From: CAYPNP01 sp964412195
GTDB lineage: Bacteria; Acidobacteriota; JAAYUB01
DNA length: 64,000 bases
Assembly (NCBI GenBank): GCA_964412195.1
Contig: CAYPNP010000022.1
Coordinates: 12,038 to 76,037, forward strand
Reading direction: 5' to 3'
In this document: one piece after another, positions 8,680 through 17,031 of the stretch
Layout: the number at the start of each line of letters is the position of its first letter
Position numbering within the stretch: the first letter of the stretch is position 1
The notes under the pieces: model-generated
What the model was told of the DNA's origin: nothing
What the model saw: only the letters and a program-made list of their open reading frames with translations
The model's database searches: none
Translations under genes and position numbers: made by a program

Positions 8680-8735
8680 ACTTTTCCGGATTTCTTTGCT
8701 AAAGTGAGAAAAAACCAAATTCTTTGGAGGCAAGC

Positions 8736-9011
8736 ATGACCAAAGCCGAACTCGTCGGGATGCTGGTGCAGAAGACGAACCTGAACAAGAGCGACGCCGC
8801 CGTGGTCGTCCAGACCATCCTGGACAGCATCATCCAGTCCCTCCAGTCCGGGGAGAAAGTGGAACTCCGGGGATTTGGCAGCTTCAAGATCCGGGTCCGC
8901 GGGCCGCGCAAGGGGCGCAACCCGAAGACCGGCGCCACCGTCAAGGTGCCCGGCAAGAAGATCCCCTACTTCAAGCCCGGCAAAGAACTCCGCGACCTGA
9001 TCAACCACTGA
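8736..9011 (+). CDS. HU/IHF-family DNA-binding protein
   Basis: A 91-residue protein with the full HU/IHF fold: N-terminal helices (MTKAELVGMLVQKTNL), the ELRGFGSFKIR strand and the DNA-bending arm with GRNPKTG, followed by the C-terminal FKPGKELRDLI helix. The ELRGFGSF and FKPGKELR forms are closer to IHF-beta than to typical HU. It would bend and compact DNA as a dimer. TTGGAGG lies 5-6 bases before the ATG. The HIT gene begins 4 bases after its stop, so the two are probably co-transcribed. Confidence 0.93.
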   Translation: MTKAELVGMLVQKTNLNKSDAAVVVQTILDSIIQSLQSGEKVELRGFGSFKIRVRGPRKGRNPKTGATVKVPGKKIPYFKPGKELRDLINH

Positions 9012-9015
9012 TTCC

Positions 9016-9498
9016 ATGGATTTTCTCTGGACCCCCTGGCGCTACCCGTACATCGCCGGCCTCCAGGGAAGCGCCCCGGGGTGCATTTTTTGTGACATGC
9101 AGTCCGCGGCCGACGCGGACTGCCTCATCGTTCACCGGGCCGAACTCCATTTCATCGTGCTGAACCGGTTCCCCTACACCTCCGGCCACAGCATGGTGGT
9201 CCCGATGCGGCATTTCGCCCATTTCCACGAGATGACCGAGGCGGAAGGAGCCGAGCTGATCGCCCTGACCCGGCGGCTGCAGCGGGCGCTCGAGGAGTCC
9301 TACCACCCGGAGGGATTCAACATCGGCTGGAACCAGGGCAAGTGCGCCGGCGCGGGGGTGGCCGGCCACCTGCACCTGCACGTGATCCCGCGCTGGGTCG
9401 GCGACACCAACCTGGTGGGCGCCATCGGCGAAACCCGCGTCCTGCCGGAAGACCTCGCCACCACGCTGTCGAAGCTGCGGGCGCATTTCGCCAAGTAG
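9016..9498 (+). CDS. HIT-family nucleotide hydrolase/transferase
   Basis: A 160-residue histidine-triad protein. The catalytic motif is HLHLHVIPRW, in which the middle histidine attacks the alpha-phosphate. The N-terminal WTPWRYPYI segment and C-xx-C (IFCDM preceded by CIFC) are typical of the Ap4A phosphorylase-like/FHIT branch. It probably cleaves dinucleoside polyphosphates or nucleoside phosphoramidates in the cytoplasm. It starts 4 bases downstream of the HU/IHF gene stop. Confidence 0.88.
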   Translation: MDFLWTPWRYPYIAGLQGSAPGCIFCDMQSAADADCLIVHRAELHFIVLNRFPYTSGHSMVVPMRHFAHFHEMTEAEGAELIALTRRLQRALEESYHPEGFNIGWNQGKCAGAGVAGHLHLHVIPRWVGDTNLVGAIGETRVLPEDLATTLSKLRAHFAK

Positions 9499-9537
9499 AC
9501 TGACAGCATCGACCAGTCAATTCCAGGGGCGAACGGC

Positions 9538-10140
9538 CTACCGCCCCCCGGTCTCGGGAACGGATTTACACCGGGCGCGCGACGGAGCGTGCCCAGCGGA
9601 CCGCCGGGATGAGGGAGCAGGCGTTTTCACCACGTCGTATTCAAGCGCGATGGTGCTGGTTTTCGCGTAGAGCCGGTGCCGCGTCAGCCGGAGGCGGGCC
9701 AAGCCGGCCGGTGGGGGGAACAGGGGTACGCCGCCGCCGAGCAACACCGGCTTGACGGCGACCTCCACCGTGTCCACCAGCCCCGCCTCCAGCAGGCTGC
9801 GGAACAGTTCCCCCCCGCCGAACAGCCAGATGTCGCCGCCCGGCTCGCCTTTGAGGGCGGCCACCGTCCCGGCGGGATCTGCGGAAACAGTCACTCCGGG
9901 GCAATCGGCCGGGTCCAGGGTCCGGGAGAAGACGTACGTCTTCATCTCGGGGAAACCCGCGCCGCCCCCCTGCCGGCGCACCAGGTCATAGGTTTTCCGC
10001 CCCATCAGGACGGTGTCGAACGGAGCCATCCACTCGTGGAAATCGATCTCCGGGTCGATGACGATCCAGTCGTATTCCCCCTGGGGGCCGGCGATGAACC
10101 CGTCCAGGCTCGCGGCCACCGAAAAGCGCACGCGTCGCAT
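9538..10140 (-). CDS. RibD C-terminal/dihydrofolate reductase-like NADPH-dependent reductase
   Basis: A 200-residue protein beginning with the VAASLDGFIAG motif. It contains MGRKTYDLV, the glycine-rich nucleotide-binding IWLFGGGEL and a VKPVLLGGGVPLF segment. These place it in the stand-alone RibD-C/YwjB/YyaP group of the DHFR fold. Substrate is unknown. The start at 10140 is supported by AGGAGGG ahead of the ATG. The last 28 residues (after KTPAP) are Arg/Ser-rich and not part of the fold, so the gene may have been extended at its 3' end. Confidence 0.82.
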   Translation of the reverse strand: MRRVRFSVAASLDGFIAGPQGEYDWIVIDPEIDFHEWMAPFDTVLMGRKTYDLVRRQGGGAGFPEMKTYVFSRTLDPADCPGVTVSADPAGTVAALKGEPGGDIWLFGGGELFRSLLEAGLVDTVEVAVKPVLLGGGVPLFPPPAGLARLRLTRHRLYAKTSTIALEYDVVKTPAPSSRRSAGHAPSRARCKSVPETGGR

Positions 10141-10390
10141 GAACCCTCCTGTACAGCGATGGTGGGGATTCACGCACCAGGCCGAATCCCCCTCTCATTG
10201 GATGGCCCGGCGAGCAGGCGGGATTGTGCGTCGTCGTCTTCACCAGATCCATGCCCGGAATGTCAGTGCCGGACAGAGCCATCTCCCGCCGGCAGCTGAC
10301 GCTGACCGGTACTGACCGCCGGCCGGTGTCTGGATTGTGACAGAGCCTGTCATCACTTCATCGTTGGTTCTGACCCTGGCCGGCCTTGGG

Positions 10391-10867
10391 CTACTGGACG
10401 ACGACCCGGCCGAGGTCGATCTCCTCAGTCGATGGATCGACTTGGAAGGTCAGGAAGGCGCTTCCCTGCCGGAGTGGGGACGGCGCTCCGCTGGGAGGAT
10501 TCAGGGCGAGGGAAAATTCTCCTCCGGCAGAAACCAGGTCCCGCGGGATTTCCAGCGTGATGGAGCCTGTCGGGGAGGGATTCTCGCTGATCTTCATATT
10601 GCCGAAATGCTCGGTCACCTGACTGAGATCCCCCTGGGCATCACGGACCACCGTCAGGAGGTGCAGGTTGGCGGTCGAGGCGGCTGATCCGTCCGAATTC
10701 ACCAACTGCGCCTTCACCCGGAGCGGTCCTGTGGCCGGCGGCTTCGGCTTGCCGGCACAGCCTCCGGCGAGCATCGTCCAGGCCGCCAAGACCGCGATGA
10801 GCGGCGCAGAGCCGGCATGCAGCCGAAAGACGGGCGATCGACCGCGGAATTTCTTGTCATGTCGCAC
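10391..10867 (-). CDS. Hypothetical lipoprotein
   Basis: A 158-residue protein with a lipoprotein signal peptide: a basic N-terminus, a hydrophobic core and the lipobox LAGGC with Cys at about residue 34. A Pro-rich spacer follows, then an all-beta-looking domain (VKAQLVNSDGSAAST, ITLEIPRDL, FLTFQVD) that resembles small Ig or carboxypeptidase-regulatory-like folds. No family is recognised. The GTG start has GAGGAGG upstream. The 250 bases between it and the reductase gene hold nothing recognisable. Confidence 0.65.
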   Translation of the reverse strand: MRHDKKFRGRSPVFRLHAGSAPLIAVLAAWTMLAGGCAGKPKPPATGPLRVKAQLVNSDGSAASTANLHLLTVVRDAQGDLSQVTEHFGNMKISENPSPTGSITLEIPRDLVSAGGEFSLALNPPSGAPSPLRQGSAFLTFQVDPSTEEIDLGRVVVQ

Positions 10868-11092
10868 GGGAGTACCTCCTCTTCTCGCAAGTGCCGATCC
10901 CATCCAGACAGGCGATGTCACATAGAATGCCAGAGCCGAGCTTTCCACCGGATCATCGCCTCGAGATCGGTGGGAATTTGAAAGCGGTGATTCGGCGCCG
11001 CCTCCGTCCTCCGATGACACGGATCCTGCCCGGCGCATCGTCACCGCACTCCAAAGAGGGCGGAAGCGACGGCCGGGCACCCGGTGTCCGCG

Positions 11093-11758
11093 TCAGTAGA
11101 ACAGACGGACCGCTTCGGCGCGCAGGGTCTCGGAGATGCACTCCTTGCCCATCCAGATGCCGGTGACGCCGGGGACCAGGGCGGCGTCCTGCATCGTTCC
11201 CAGCGGCTTGTCGTTGTGCGCCGCGGTGATGGTGCCGTCGGGGAAGAGGGTGATGACCAGCCGGTCGCCCTCGGCGATGGTGCCCTGGAACCAGCCGACG
11301 AATTTCTTCGCCGCGGCGGCCAGCTCCGGCTTCTGCTTCATCTGGGGCAGGTTGTTTTCCAGCCCCTCGGTGAAGGCGTCGCGGACCTTCTCCGCGTCCA
11401 CCTCCCGGACGAACTGCATCTCAAACTGCCGGCAGTAGGTGTCCTTCACCAGGCTCTGGAAGAAGGCGGCCTGGTCCTCGAGGTCAGCGGCCTTGGGCAC
11501 CTGGGCCTTCCACTTCGCCGCCAGCTGCTGCCGGTAGGCGTTCTCCACGTAGAAGCCGAGGGCGTATACCTTGATCACCATCTTCTTGCGCACGCCGGTG
11601 CCGACGCAGCTCAGGTCGTAGGTCTTGCCCGCGTTCGCCACCTGGCGGCCAGGGGCGAACTTCTGGCCGGTAGATTCGTCCACAACCTCGCCCGCGAACG
11701 CCAGGACGCCCGCCGCCGCCAGCCACGCCGCCAGGACCAGCCATCGAGTCTTTTTCAT
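11093..11758 (-). CDS. Secreted chalcone isomerase-like protein
   Basis: A 221-residue protein with a cleavable signal peptide (residues 1-22, ending AFAG). The rest matches the bacterial chalcone isomerase-like fold: the sequence runs from GKTYDLSCVGTGVRKK and KVYALGFYVEN to GWFQGTIAEGDRL and VPGVTGIWMGKECIS. Bacterial members usually bind fatty acids or lack known activity, so enzyme function should not be assumed. AAAGGAGG precedes the ATG. The gene is translationally coupled to the 94-residue gene upstream (TGATG). Confidence 0.78.
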   Translation of the reverse strand: MKKTRWLVLAAWLAAAGVLAFAGEVVDESTGQKFAPGRQVANAGKTYDLSCVGTGVRKKMVIKVYALGFYVENAYRQQLAAKWKAQVPKAADLEDQAAFFQSLVKDTYCRQFEMQFVREVDAEKVRDAFTEGLENNLPQMKQKPELAAAAKKFVGWFQGTIAEGDRLVITLFPDGTITAAHNDKPLGTMQDAALVPGVTGIWMGKECISETLRAEAVRLFY

Positions 11759-12042
11759 CACCTTCCTCCTTTGGATCCGTTGTGTCGTTCCGGCCACTCC
11801 GGCCGCGGATTGGCGAACTCGCCGGCCGGGCGCGCCTCCCAGCGGTCGTCCCACTCGTCGAACCGCAGCAGCCACGCCGCCCCGTCCTCGAGGCGGACCT
11901 TGAAGTAACTGTAGCCCACGCCGTACCAGCGGTCCAGGACCTCGGCCACCTCGTAGCGCCGTCCGCGGATGGACACCGCCACCGGCCGCTCGTTGGCGCG
12001 GCAGCCGCTGTAGCACCAGACTTGGATGTCGTCGGCGGGCAT
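11758..12042 (-). CDS. Small hypothetical protein, DUF6504-like
   Basis: A 94-residue protein with a conserved-looking core of the form RGRRYEVAEVLDRWYG followed by FKVRLEDGAAWLLRFDEW. The pattern of a nucleobase-processing neighbour, as in DUF6504 proteins found with DNA polymerase genes, is only a resemblance. No signal peptide. The stop codon overlaps the start of the chalcone isomerase-like gene, so they form one operon. No clear Shine-Dalgarno stands before the ATG at 12042. Confidence 0.6.
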   Translation of the reverse strand: MPADDIQVWCYSGCRANERPVAVSIRGRRYEVAEVLDRWYGVGYSYFKVRLEDGAAWLLRFDEWDDRWEARPAGEFANPRPEWPERHNGSKGGR

Positions 12043-12067
12043 GACGGGGGAAATTATACCGGAAGAC

Positions 12068-12325
12068 GGTGAATCGGTGAATAGGGGAATCGGTGAATCG
12101 GCAGAAGTCTTAGCCGTGCTCGTGCTCGCGATCGGGGCTCGGGACTAGGGGCTCGAGGCTCGGGGGCTGGATTCCGGGAATCAGAATCCGCGATCCGTTG
12201 GCTGATGTGAGCAGCTCCCGAGTCCAGGATGCTGGTTTCGAGTCCCGAAACCTCCCCCCCAATCCGATTTCCCGATCCCGAGCCCCGAGTCTCGAGCCTC
12301 TAGCCCCGATTTCGAGCACGAGCAC
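12068..12325. repeat. Short-period tandem repeat block B with inverted arms
   Basis: It fills most of the 353-base gap between two divergent genes. It opens with 8-bp units (GGTGAATC, four imperfect copies, 12068-12101). An arm of 7-bp units (GCTCGGG, ACTAGGG, GCTCGAG) lies at 12116-12170, and its reverse complement (GCCCCGA, GTCTCGA, GCCTCTA) at about 12272-12325. The outer ends GTGCTCGTGCTCG and CGAGCACGAGCAC pair exactly. RNA or single-stranded DNA could fold into a long imperfect hairpin with a loop of about 100 bases. Confidence 0.85.
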
Positions 12326-12341
12326 GATCGAATTGGGGAAG

Positions 12342-12370
12342 TTGAGATACGGCGGGGGCTGTGATATAGT
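12342..12370 (+). promoter_or_regulatory. Sigma-70-type promoter for the metallophosphoesterase gene
   Basis: TTGAGA, 17 bases, TATAGT. It starts 16 bases after the end of repeat block B and 26 bases before the start codon. Confidence 0.6.
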
Positions 12371-12395
12371 GCCCCCGGCCTTTGGGAAGGGGATC

Positions 12396-13139
12396 ATGCG
12401 CTACCTCGTCCTGTCCGACATCCACAGCAACCTCGACGCCCTGCGCGCCGTGACGCGGCACGCCCCGGTGTGCGACCGGGTGCTGTGCCTGGGGGACCTG
12501 GTGGGATACGGCCCCTCGCCCAACGAGGTGATCCAGGCCGTCCGGCAGCTCCGGCCCGCCGGGATCGTCCGGGGCAACCACGACAAGGTCTGCGCCGGCA
12601 TCGAGGGCGGGGAGAATTTCAACACCAATGCTTACTTGAGCGCCGTCTGGACCCAGGGGAAACTGACCAAGCGCAACGCCTCCTACCTGCGGGCCCTGCC
12701 CATCGGACCGCAGCGGGTTGACGAGCTGGTCACCATCGCCCACGGTTCGCCCATGGACGAGGACTACTACGTCCTCTACGAGAACGACGCCTTCCTCAGC
12801 TTCCAGTGCTTCGACACGAAATTCTGCTTTTTCGGCCACTCCCACGTGCCGGGAGTGTTCGTGCTGGAGGAGCGGCCGTCCTCGTTCTACTACTTCATCC
12901 CCCGGGACCAGTTCGAGCTGAAGCTGGACCTGGAAGGCTCCACGCGCTACCTGATCAATCCCGGCTCCATCGGCCAGCCGCGGGATTACGACCCGCGGGC
13001 CTCCTACTGCATCCTGGACACCGACCAGGCCCTTCTGTCGTTCGTGAAGGTCGCCTACCCCGTGGAAACCACGGTGCAGAAAATCCGGAAGTCCGGGCTG
13101 CCCGGTTTCCTGGGGGAACGGCTGGTCAGCGGGGTGTGA
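12396..13139 (+). CDS. Calcineurin-like metallophosphoesterase
   Basis: A 247-residue protein with all the metal-binding blocks of the family in order: SDIHSN (D-x-H) near the N-terminus, GDLVGYG, GNHD, a later His in IAHGS and GHSHVPG. It resembles the YfcE/DUF2051-type subgroup with a C-terminal NPGSIGQPRD segment. It would hydrolyse a phosphodiester or phosphomonoester using two metal ions. The substrate is unknown. GGAAGGGG precedes the ATG. Confidence 0.88.
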   Translation: MRYLVLSDIHSNLDALRAVTRHAPVCDRVLCLGDLVGYGPSPNEVIQAVRQLRPAGIVRGNHDKVCAGIEGGENFNTNAYLSAVWTQGKLTKRNASYLRALPIGPQRVDELVTIAHGSPMDEDYYVLYENDAFLSFQCFDTKFCFFGHSHVPGVFVLEERPSSFYYFIPRDQFELKLDLEGSTRYLINPGSIGQPRDYDPRASYCILDTDQALLSFVKVAYPVETTVQKIRKSGLPGFLGERLVSGV

Positions 13140-13271
13140 GCCGCCACCCGCCCATCGGGAGGCGGCGGGGAATTCACCCGCACGCTCAGCACCATCATCT
13201 TTTTCCACCCGGCGATCATCCAAGTAGTTTTACAGGGCAGCGTAGATCCACCGGCCAAGCGAGGACACACC

Positions 13272-13670
13272 ATGAGAGAAGCGTCGATACGCCACAACCG
13301 GATCGAGGAGCGGCTGCTGGAGGAACTGGCGACGATCATCCCCCTGGAGCTGGACGACCCGCGGCTGATCAACACCACCGTCACCCGCACCCACCTGTCG
13401 GCGGACATGAAGAGCTGCCGCGTGTACATCATCGACCGCAGCGAACCGGCCGCGCGCGACGAGGTCCTTCGGGCCCTGAACCACGCGGCGTCTTACGTGC
13501 GCACGGAGATCGCCGGCAGCCTCGGGCTGAAGTTCACCCCGAAATTCCAATTCTTCTATGACGACTCCACCGAACGCGCCATGCGGGTCGAGCAGATCAT
13601 CGAGAACCTCCACCAGCCCGCCGGCGCGGAAGACCCTTCCGTCCAAGGAGCGGATTCGAACCATGGATAA
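13272..13670 (+). CDS. rbfA: Ribosome-binding factor A
   Basis: A 132-residue protein with the KH-type RbfA domain: an N-terminal helix (RIEERLLEELATII), the DPRLINTTVTRTHLSADMKSC strand block and the helix leading to LGLKFTPKFQFFYDDS with a following conserved helix. RbfA helps mature the 30S subunit and 16S rRNA 5' end. The segment after residue 110 is a short non-conserved tail. It overlaps the next gene by 8 bases. The usual neighbours infB and truB are not here. Confidence 0.88.
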   Translation: MREASIRHNRIEERLLEELATIIPLELDDPRLINTTVTRTHLSADMKSCRVYIIDRSEPAARDEVLRALNHAASYVRTEIAGSLGLKFTPKFQFFYDDSTERAMRVEQIIENLHQPAGAEDPSVQGADSNHG

Positions 13671-14352
13671 GACCGTCAAGCGCATCTTCTTCGTCGTGTC
13701 CATCGTGGCCGTCCTGGCCTGTCTGAGCGTCGGCGCCCTGTTGATCTTCTTCCCGGACCAGTCCGCCACCATCTCGTCGCTGTTCGTCCGCTCCGGCTCG
13801 CCCGACTCCTTCCCGCCCGTCGAGGCGAAGCGGATCGAGAAAGTCGAGCGAGCGGTCCGGCAGGCCACCGCGGCCCCCGCGCCCGAGACGGCGGCGCCCG
13901 CCGCCACCGCCGCCTACCACCTGACCGAGGAGGAGATCAACCAGCAGATCCAGTACGAGTTGACCCGGCGGGACCTGCCGAAGAAGGGGCTGGAGACGTT
14001 GCACGTCCGCCTGACGCCCGGCAAGGCGGAGCTGGTCTGCCAGCTCAACGGCGACTCCTTCTACAACAGCCTCACGCCGGATCAGCGGGAATCCTTCCCC
14101 GGCCTGCTGCGCACCCGGGGCACCCTCAAGGTCTGGCTGGTCCCGACGGTGGACATCCTGAACCGCCCCTGGGTGCAGATCGAGGCCCTGCAGATGAGCG
14201 GCATCCCGGTCCCGGTCTCCCTGGTCCTGCCCATGCTGAAGAAAAACCTCCGGGGCGTCGAATACGATCCCGACTACGGCTTCCGGCTGCCGGAGCGGAT
14301 CCGGCGGCTCGAGGTGGCCGAGAAGGCCGTCGATGTCGATCTGAAGTCCTGA
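13663..14352 (+). CDS. Hypothetical single-pass membrane protein
   Basis: A 229-residue protein with one N-terminal transmembrane helix (residues 7-30), an Ala/Pro-rich linker (about 65-85) and a C-terminal soluble domain (about 86-229) with alternating strands and helices (HVRLTPGKAELVCQL, LKVWLVPTVDIL). Topology suggests an exported anchored domain. No family is recognised. AAGGAG lies 13 bases before the ATG. It is translationally coupled to rbfA, although the two products need not be functionally linked. Confidence 0.7.
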   Translation: MDKTVKRIFFVVSIVAVLACLSVGALLIFFPDQSATISSLFVRSGSPDSFPPVEAKRIEKVERAVRQATAAPAPETAAPAATAAYHLTEEEINQQIQYELTRRDLPKKGLETLHVRLTPGKAELVCQLNGDSFYNSLTPDQRESFPGLLRTRGTLKVWLVPTVDILNRPWVQIEALQMSGIPVPVSLVLPMLKKNLRGVEYDPDYGFRLPERIRRLEVAEKAVDVDLKS

Positions 14353-14422
14353 CCGCCTCCCAGCCGCCCTTCCCGCCTCCCCCCGCTCCGCGCCAACCAG
14401 TGGCGCGACCCCTACATTTTCA

Positions 14423-14452
14423 TTGTGAATACCAGAGGTCATTTGATACAAT
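14423..14452 (+). promoter_or_regulatory. Possible promoter for the OPT transporter gene
   Basis: TTGTGA, 18 bases, TACAAT; 96 bases upstream of the start codon. The -35 match is weak. Confidence 0.4.
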
Positions 14453-14548
14453 CGGCCTTCAAATCCTTATGTTTTCGGCAAGAATGAACGCGAACACCCG
14501 TTACCGAATCTGACACCCGTTCAATTGATTTACGATAAGGAGTCTTCT

Positions 14549-16654
14549 ATGGCCGATCAAAAGCACGTCCCGTATGTGCCCGTGACCATGGAGATGGCGG
14601 AGTTCACCCTCCGCGCCGTCGTCATCGGCCTCCCCCTGGCGGTCATCCTGGGCATGGCCAACGCCTACCTGGGACTCAAGGCCGGCATGACCATCGCCGC
14701 CACCTACCCGGCAGCGGTGATCGGCATGGCCCTGCTGCGGATCTTCAAGGGGAGCATCCTCGAGGAGAACATCACCCGCACGGTCGGGTCCATCGGCGAA
14801 TCGGTGGCCGCCGGGGCCATCTTCACCATCCCGGCGTTCATGATCGCCGGGGTGTGGACCGGCGAGTTCATGAGCGTAACGCACTACCTCCAGGCCACCG
14901 CCATCATGCTGGTGGGCGGCTTCATCGGCATCCTGTTCGTCACGATCCTGCGCCGCGTGATGGTGGAAGACCGAGACCTGCCCTTCCCCGAGTCCGTGGC
15001 CGCCTCCGAGATCCACAAGGCCGGCCGCGGCGGCAAGAGCGGGGCCAAGTTCCTGTTTTCCGCCATGGGCATCGGCGCGGCCATCCAATTCTTCAAGGAG
15101 TTCAAGCTTTTCGCCTCCAAGGGCGAGGCCTTCGTCGCCTTCAAGGAGAAACTGCTGGGCATCAACGGCGCGTCCGGCGCCCAGGCCGGCGGCGGGGCGC
15201 TGATCTCGACGCCGGGCGTGTCGCCGGCCTACATGGGCGTGGGCTACATCATCGGCCCGCAGCTGGCCGCGCTGAACTTCACCGGCGGCCTGCTGGCGTG
15301 GGGACTGTTCGTGCCGCTGCTGCTTTACTTCCTGGGACCTTCCCTCTACCAGCAGGTGGTGGACGCGCTGGCCAAGAACCCCAACCTGATCGGCGACCTG
15401 CTCGGCAAGGAATTCGTGCAGCCCTTCCTGGCGAATCCCGATCCGGCCCAGTATTCCGACAAGATCTGGATCCTGCTGGCCACCAACGTCTGGTCGAAGA
15501 TCGTCCGGCCCATCGCCATCGGCGGCATGCTCATGAGCGCCGCGTATACCCTGTACCGGATGCGCGCCAGCCTGATCACCGGCATCGGCCGCGCCATCAA
15601 GGACATCCGGCGCGCCGCCCACGGCACCACCGCCGAGGACCGGACCGAGCAGGACCTGCCCTTCAAGTGGGTCTTCGCCGGCATCGGCATCTGCTCCGTG
15701 GCGACCTTCTTCATCTACCTGTACTTTTCCGGCGACGTGCTGGCCTCCATCATCGCCACGGTGGTCATGATCATCGCCGGCTTCTTCTTCGCCGCCGTGT
15801 CCGGCTACCTGGTCGGCCTGATCGGCTCCAGCAACAACCCCATCAGCGGCCTGACCATCTCCACCCTGATCGTGGCGGCGGTCCTGATGGTGGCCCTGGG
15901 GGTCAAGGGCACCGCCGGCGTGGCCGCGGTGCTCGGCGTGGCGGCGGTCATCTGCGTCTCGGCGGCGGTGGCCGGCGAGATGCTGCAGGACCTGAAGGTC
16001 GGGCACATCCTGGGCGGCACCCCCTGGAAGATGCAGGTGGGCGACTTCCTGGGCGTGATCCTGTCGGCGGCGGTCATGTTCATCCCGCTGTGGATCCTGC
16101 ACCAGGGAGACATCAACCAGGGCGGCACCGGCCTCGGCGGCGCGCAGTACCCGGCGCCCCAAGCCAGCCTGATGGCCATCCTGGCCAAGGGCATCACCAT
16201 GGGCGACATGGCCTGGCCGCTGATCATCGTCGGCATGCTCATGGCCATCGGCTTCATCCTGGTGCGGGTGAAGAGTCCCATGCTGGTGTGCGTGGGCATG
16301 TACCTGCCGCTGGAGACCTCCTTCGCCATCTTCATCGGCGGCCTTATCCGCGGCATCGCCGACAAGATCGTGGCCCGGAAGAAGTTCAACGAGGCCCAGT
16401 CCGCCCGGGTGGAGAACGTGGGCGTCCTGATCGCCGCCGGCCTGATCGCCGGCGAGGCGCTGATCGGCCTCTTCTTCGCCTTCCTGGCGGTCATGGAGAT
16501 CCCCGTGCCGGCCATCTTCGCCCAGGACGGCTCCATGCTCTCGTTCCTGCCCAGCCTGCTGGTGTTCGTGCTGGTCGGCTGGCTGCTGACCAAGATCCCG
16601 ACTTCCAACGCCGGCAGCCCGGACGAGCCGGCGCCGCCGCGGGCCATGGCGTAA
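14549..16654 (+). CDS. OPT-family oligopeptide transporter
   Basis: A 701-residue polytopic membrane protein with about 14-16 hydrophobic segments. The N-terminal AEFTLRAVVIGLPLAVILGMANAYLGLKAGMTI and the GSSNNPISGLTI motif are typical of the prokaryotic OPT family, which moves small peptides or metal-siderophore-like ligands with protons. AAGGAG lies 8 bases before the ATG. It is single-gene: its own leader is in front and a strong terminator follows 31 bases after the stop. The substrate cannot be assigned. Confidence 0.92.
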   Translation: MADQKHVPYVPVTMEMAEFTLRAVVIGLPLAVILGMANAYLGLKAGMTIAATYPAAVIGMALLRIFKGSILEENITRTVGSIGESVAAGAIFTIPAFMIAGVWTGEFMSVTHYLQATAIMLVGGFIGILFVTILRRVMVEDRDLPFPESVAASEIHKAGRGGKSGAKFLFSAMGIGAAIQFFKEFKLFASKGEAFVAFKEKLLGINGASGAQAGGGALISTPGVSPAYMGVGYIIGPQLAALNFTGGLLAWGLFVPLLLYFLGPSLYQQVVDALAKNPNLIGDLLGKEFVQPFLANPDPAQYSDKIWILLATNVWSKIVRPIAIGGMLMSAAYTLYRMRASLITGIGRAIKDIRRAAHGTTAEDRTEQDLPFKWVFAGIGICSVATFFIYLYFSGDVLASIIATVVMIIAGFFFAAVSGYLVGLIGSSNNPISGLTISTLIVAAVLMVALGVKGTAGVAAVLGVAAVICVSAAVAGEMLQDLKVGHILGGTPWKMQVGDFLGVILSAAVMFIPLWILHQGDINQGGTGLGGAQYPAPQASLMAILAKGITMGDMAWPLIIVGMLMAIGFILVRVKSPMLVCVGMYLPLETSFAIFIGGLIRGIADKIVARKKFNEAQSARVENVGVLIAAGLIAGEALIGLFFAFLAVMEIPVPAIFAQDGSMLSFLPSLLVFVLVGWLLTKIPTSNAGSPDEPAPPRAMA

Positions 16655-16684
16655 GCCGTTGTCTGATTCTCTCGTGAAGCCAAA

Positions 16685-16716
16685 GCGGCAGGGGCCCCTC
16701 CCCTGCCGCTTTTCTT
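16685..16716 (+). terminator. Rho-independent terminator of the OPT gene
   Basis: A perfect 10-bp stem (GCGGCAGGGG / CCCCTGCCGC) with a 5-base loop, followed by TTTTCTT. Repeat block C begins 5 bases later. Confidence 0.9.
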
Positions 16717-16720
16717 AAGA

Positions 16721-17014
16721 CGAACATCGAACATTGAACATCGAACATCCAACATCGAAGTCAAACCGCGGTTGAGGTACCTTGTCTGGTTAGACATACG
16801 ATTGCGAATTGCGGATTGCGAATTGCGGATTGCGAATTGCGGATTGGGGATCGCGGATTGGGGATTGGAGACCTTTCGTGTGTTTGGTGTATTTCGTGGT
16901 TGATTCCCCGATCGCGGAATGAAATCCTTCGTGTGGTTCGTGTGGTTCGTGGTTGTTTCGGGGATTGCGGATTGAGTTCGATGTTCGATGTTCAGTGTTC
17001 GATGTTCGATGTTC
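16721..17014. repeat. Short-period tandem repeat block C with 39-bp inverted arms
   Basis: The left arm (16721-16759) is five to six copies of the 7-mer GAACATC. The right arm (16976-17014, also 39 bases) is the reverse complement, GTTCGAT repeated. Between them lie 7-mers alternating ATTGCGA and ATTGCGG (16801-16850), 9-mers (TTCGTGTGT, TTGGTGTAT, TTCGTGGTT) around 16875-16901, a second 9-mer run (TTCGTGTGG, TTCGTGTGG, TTCGTGGTT) at 16928-16954, and two GATTGCG units. It lies between a terminator and a start codon and takes up nearly all of that gap. Confidence 0.9.
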
Positions 17015-17031
17015 AGGTCGAGAGCGACGAA

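Noticed and set aside
10141..10390. Extra gene or operator in the gap behind the RibD-like gene
   Set aside because: A short inverted pair TGACAG...CTGTCA exists, but no reading frame or promoter can be supported.
13640..13665. tRNA-like GGATTCGAACC near the rbfA end
   Set aside because: Only the T-loop-like word matches; no acceptor stem, D-arm or anticodon arm can be drawn around it.
14501..16162. Long open frame antisense to the OPT transporter
   Set aside because: It is a shadow of the GC-rich codon pattern of a clearly real gene, with no recognisable motif of its own.
16816..17031. N-terminal extension of the PqqD-like gene through repeat block C
   Set aside because: The extra residues are purely repeat-derived (IADCELRIGDRG-like) and no ribosome-binding site precedes the upstream ATG; the fold starts after 17032.
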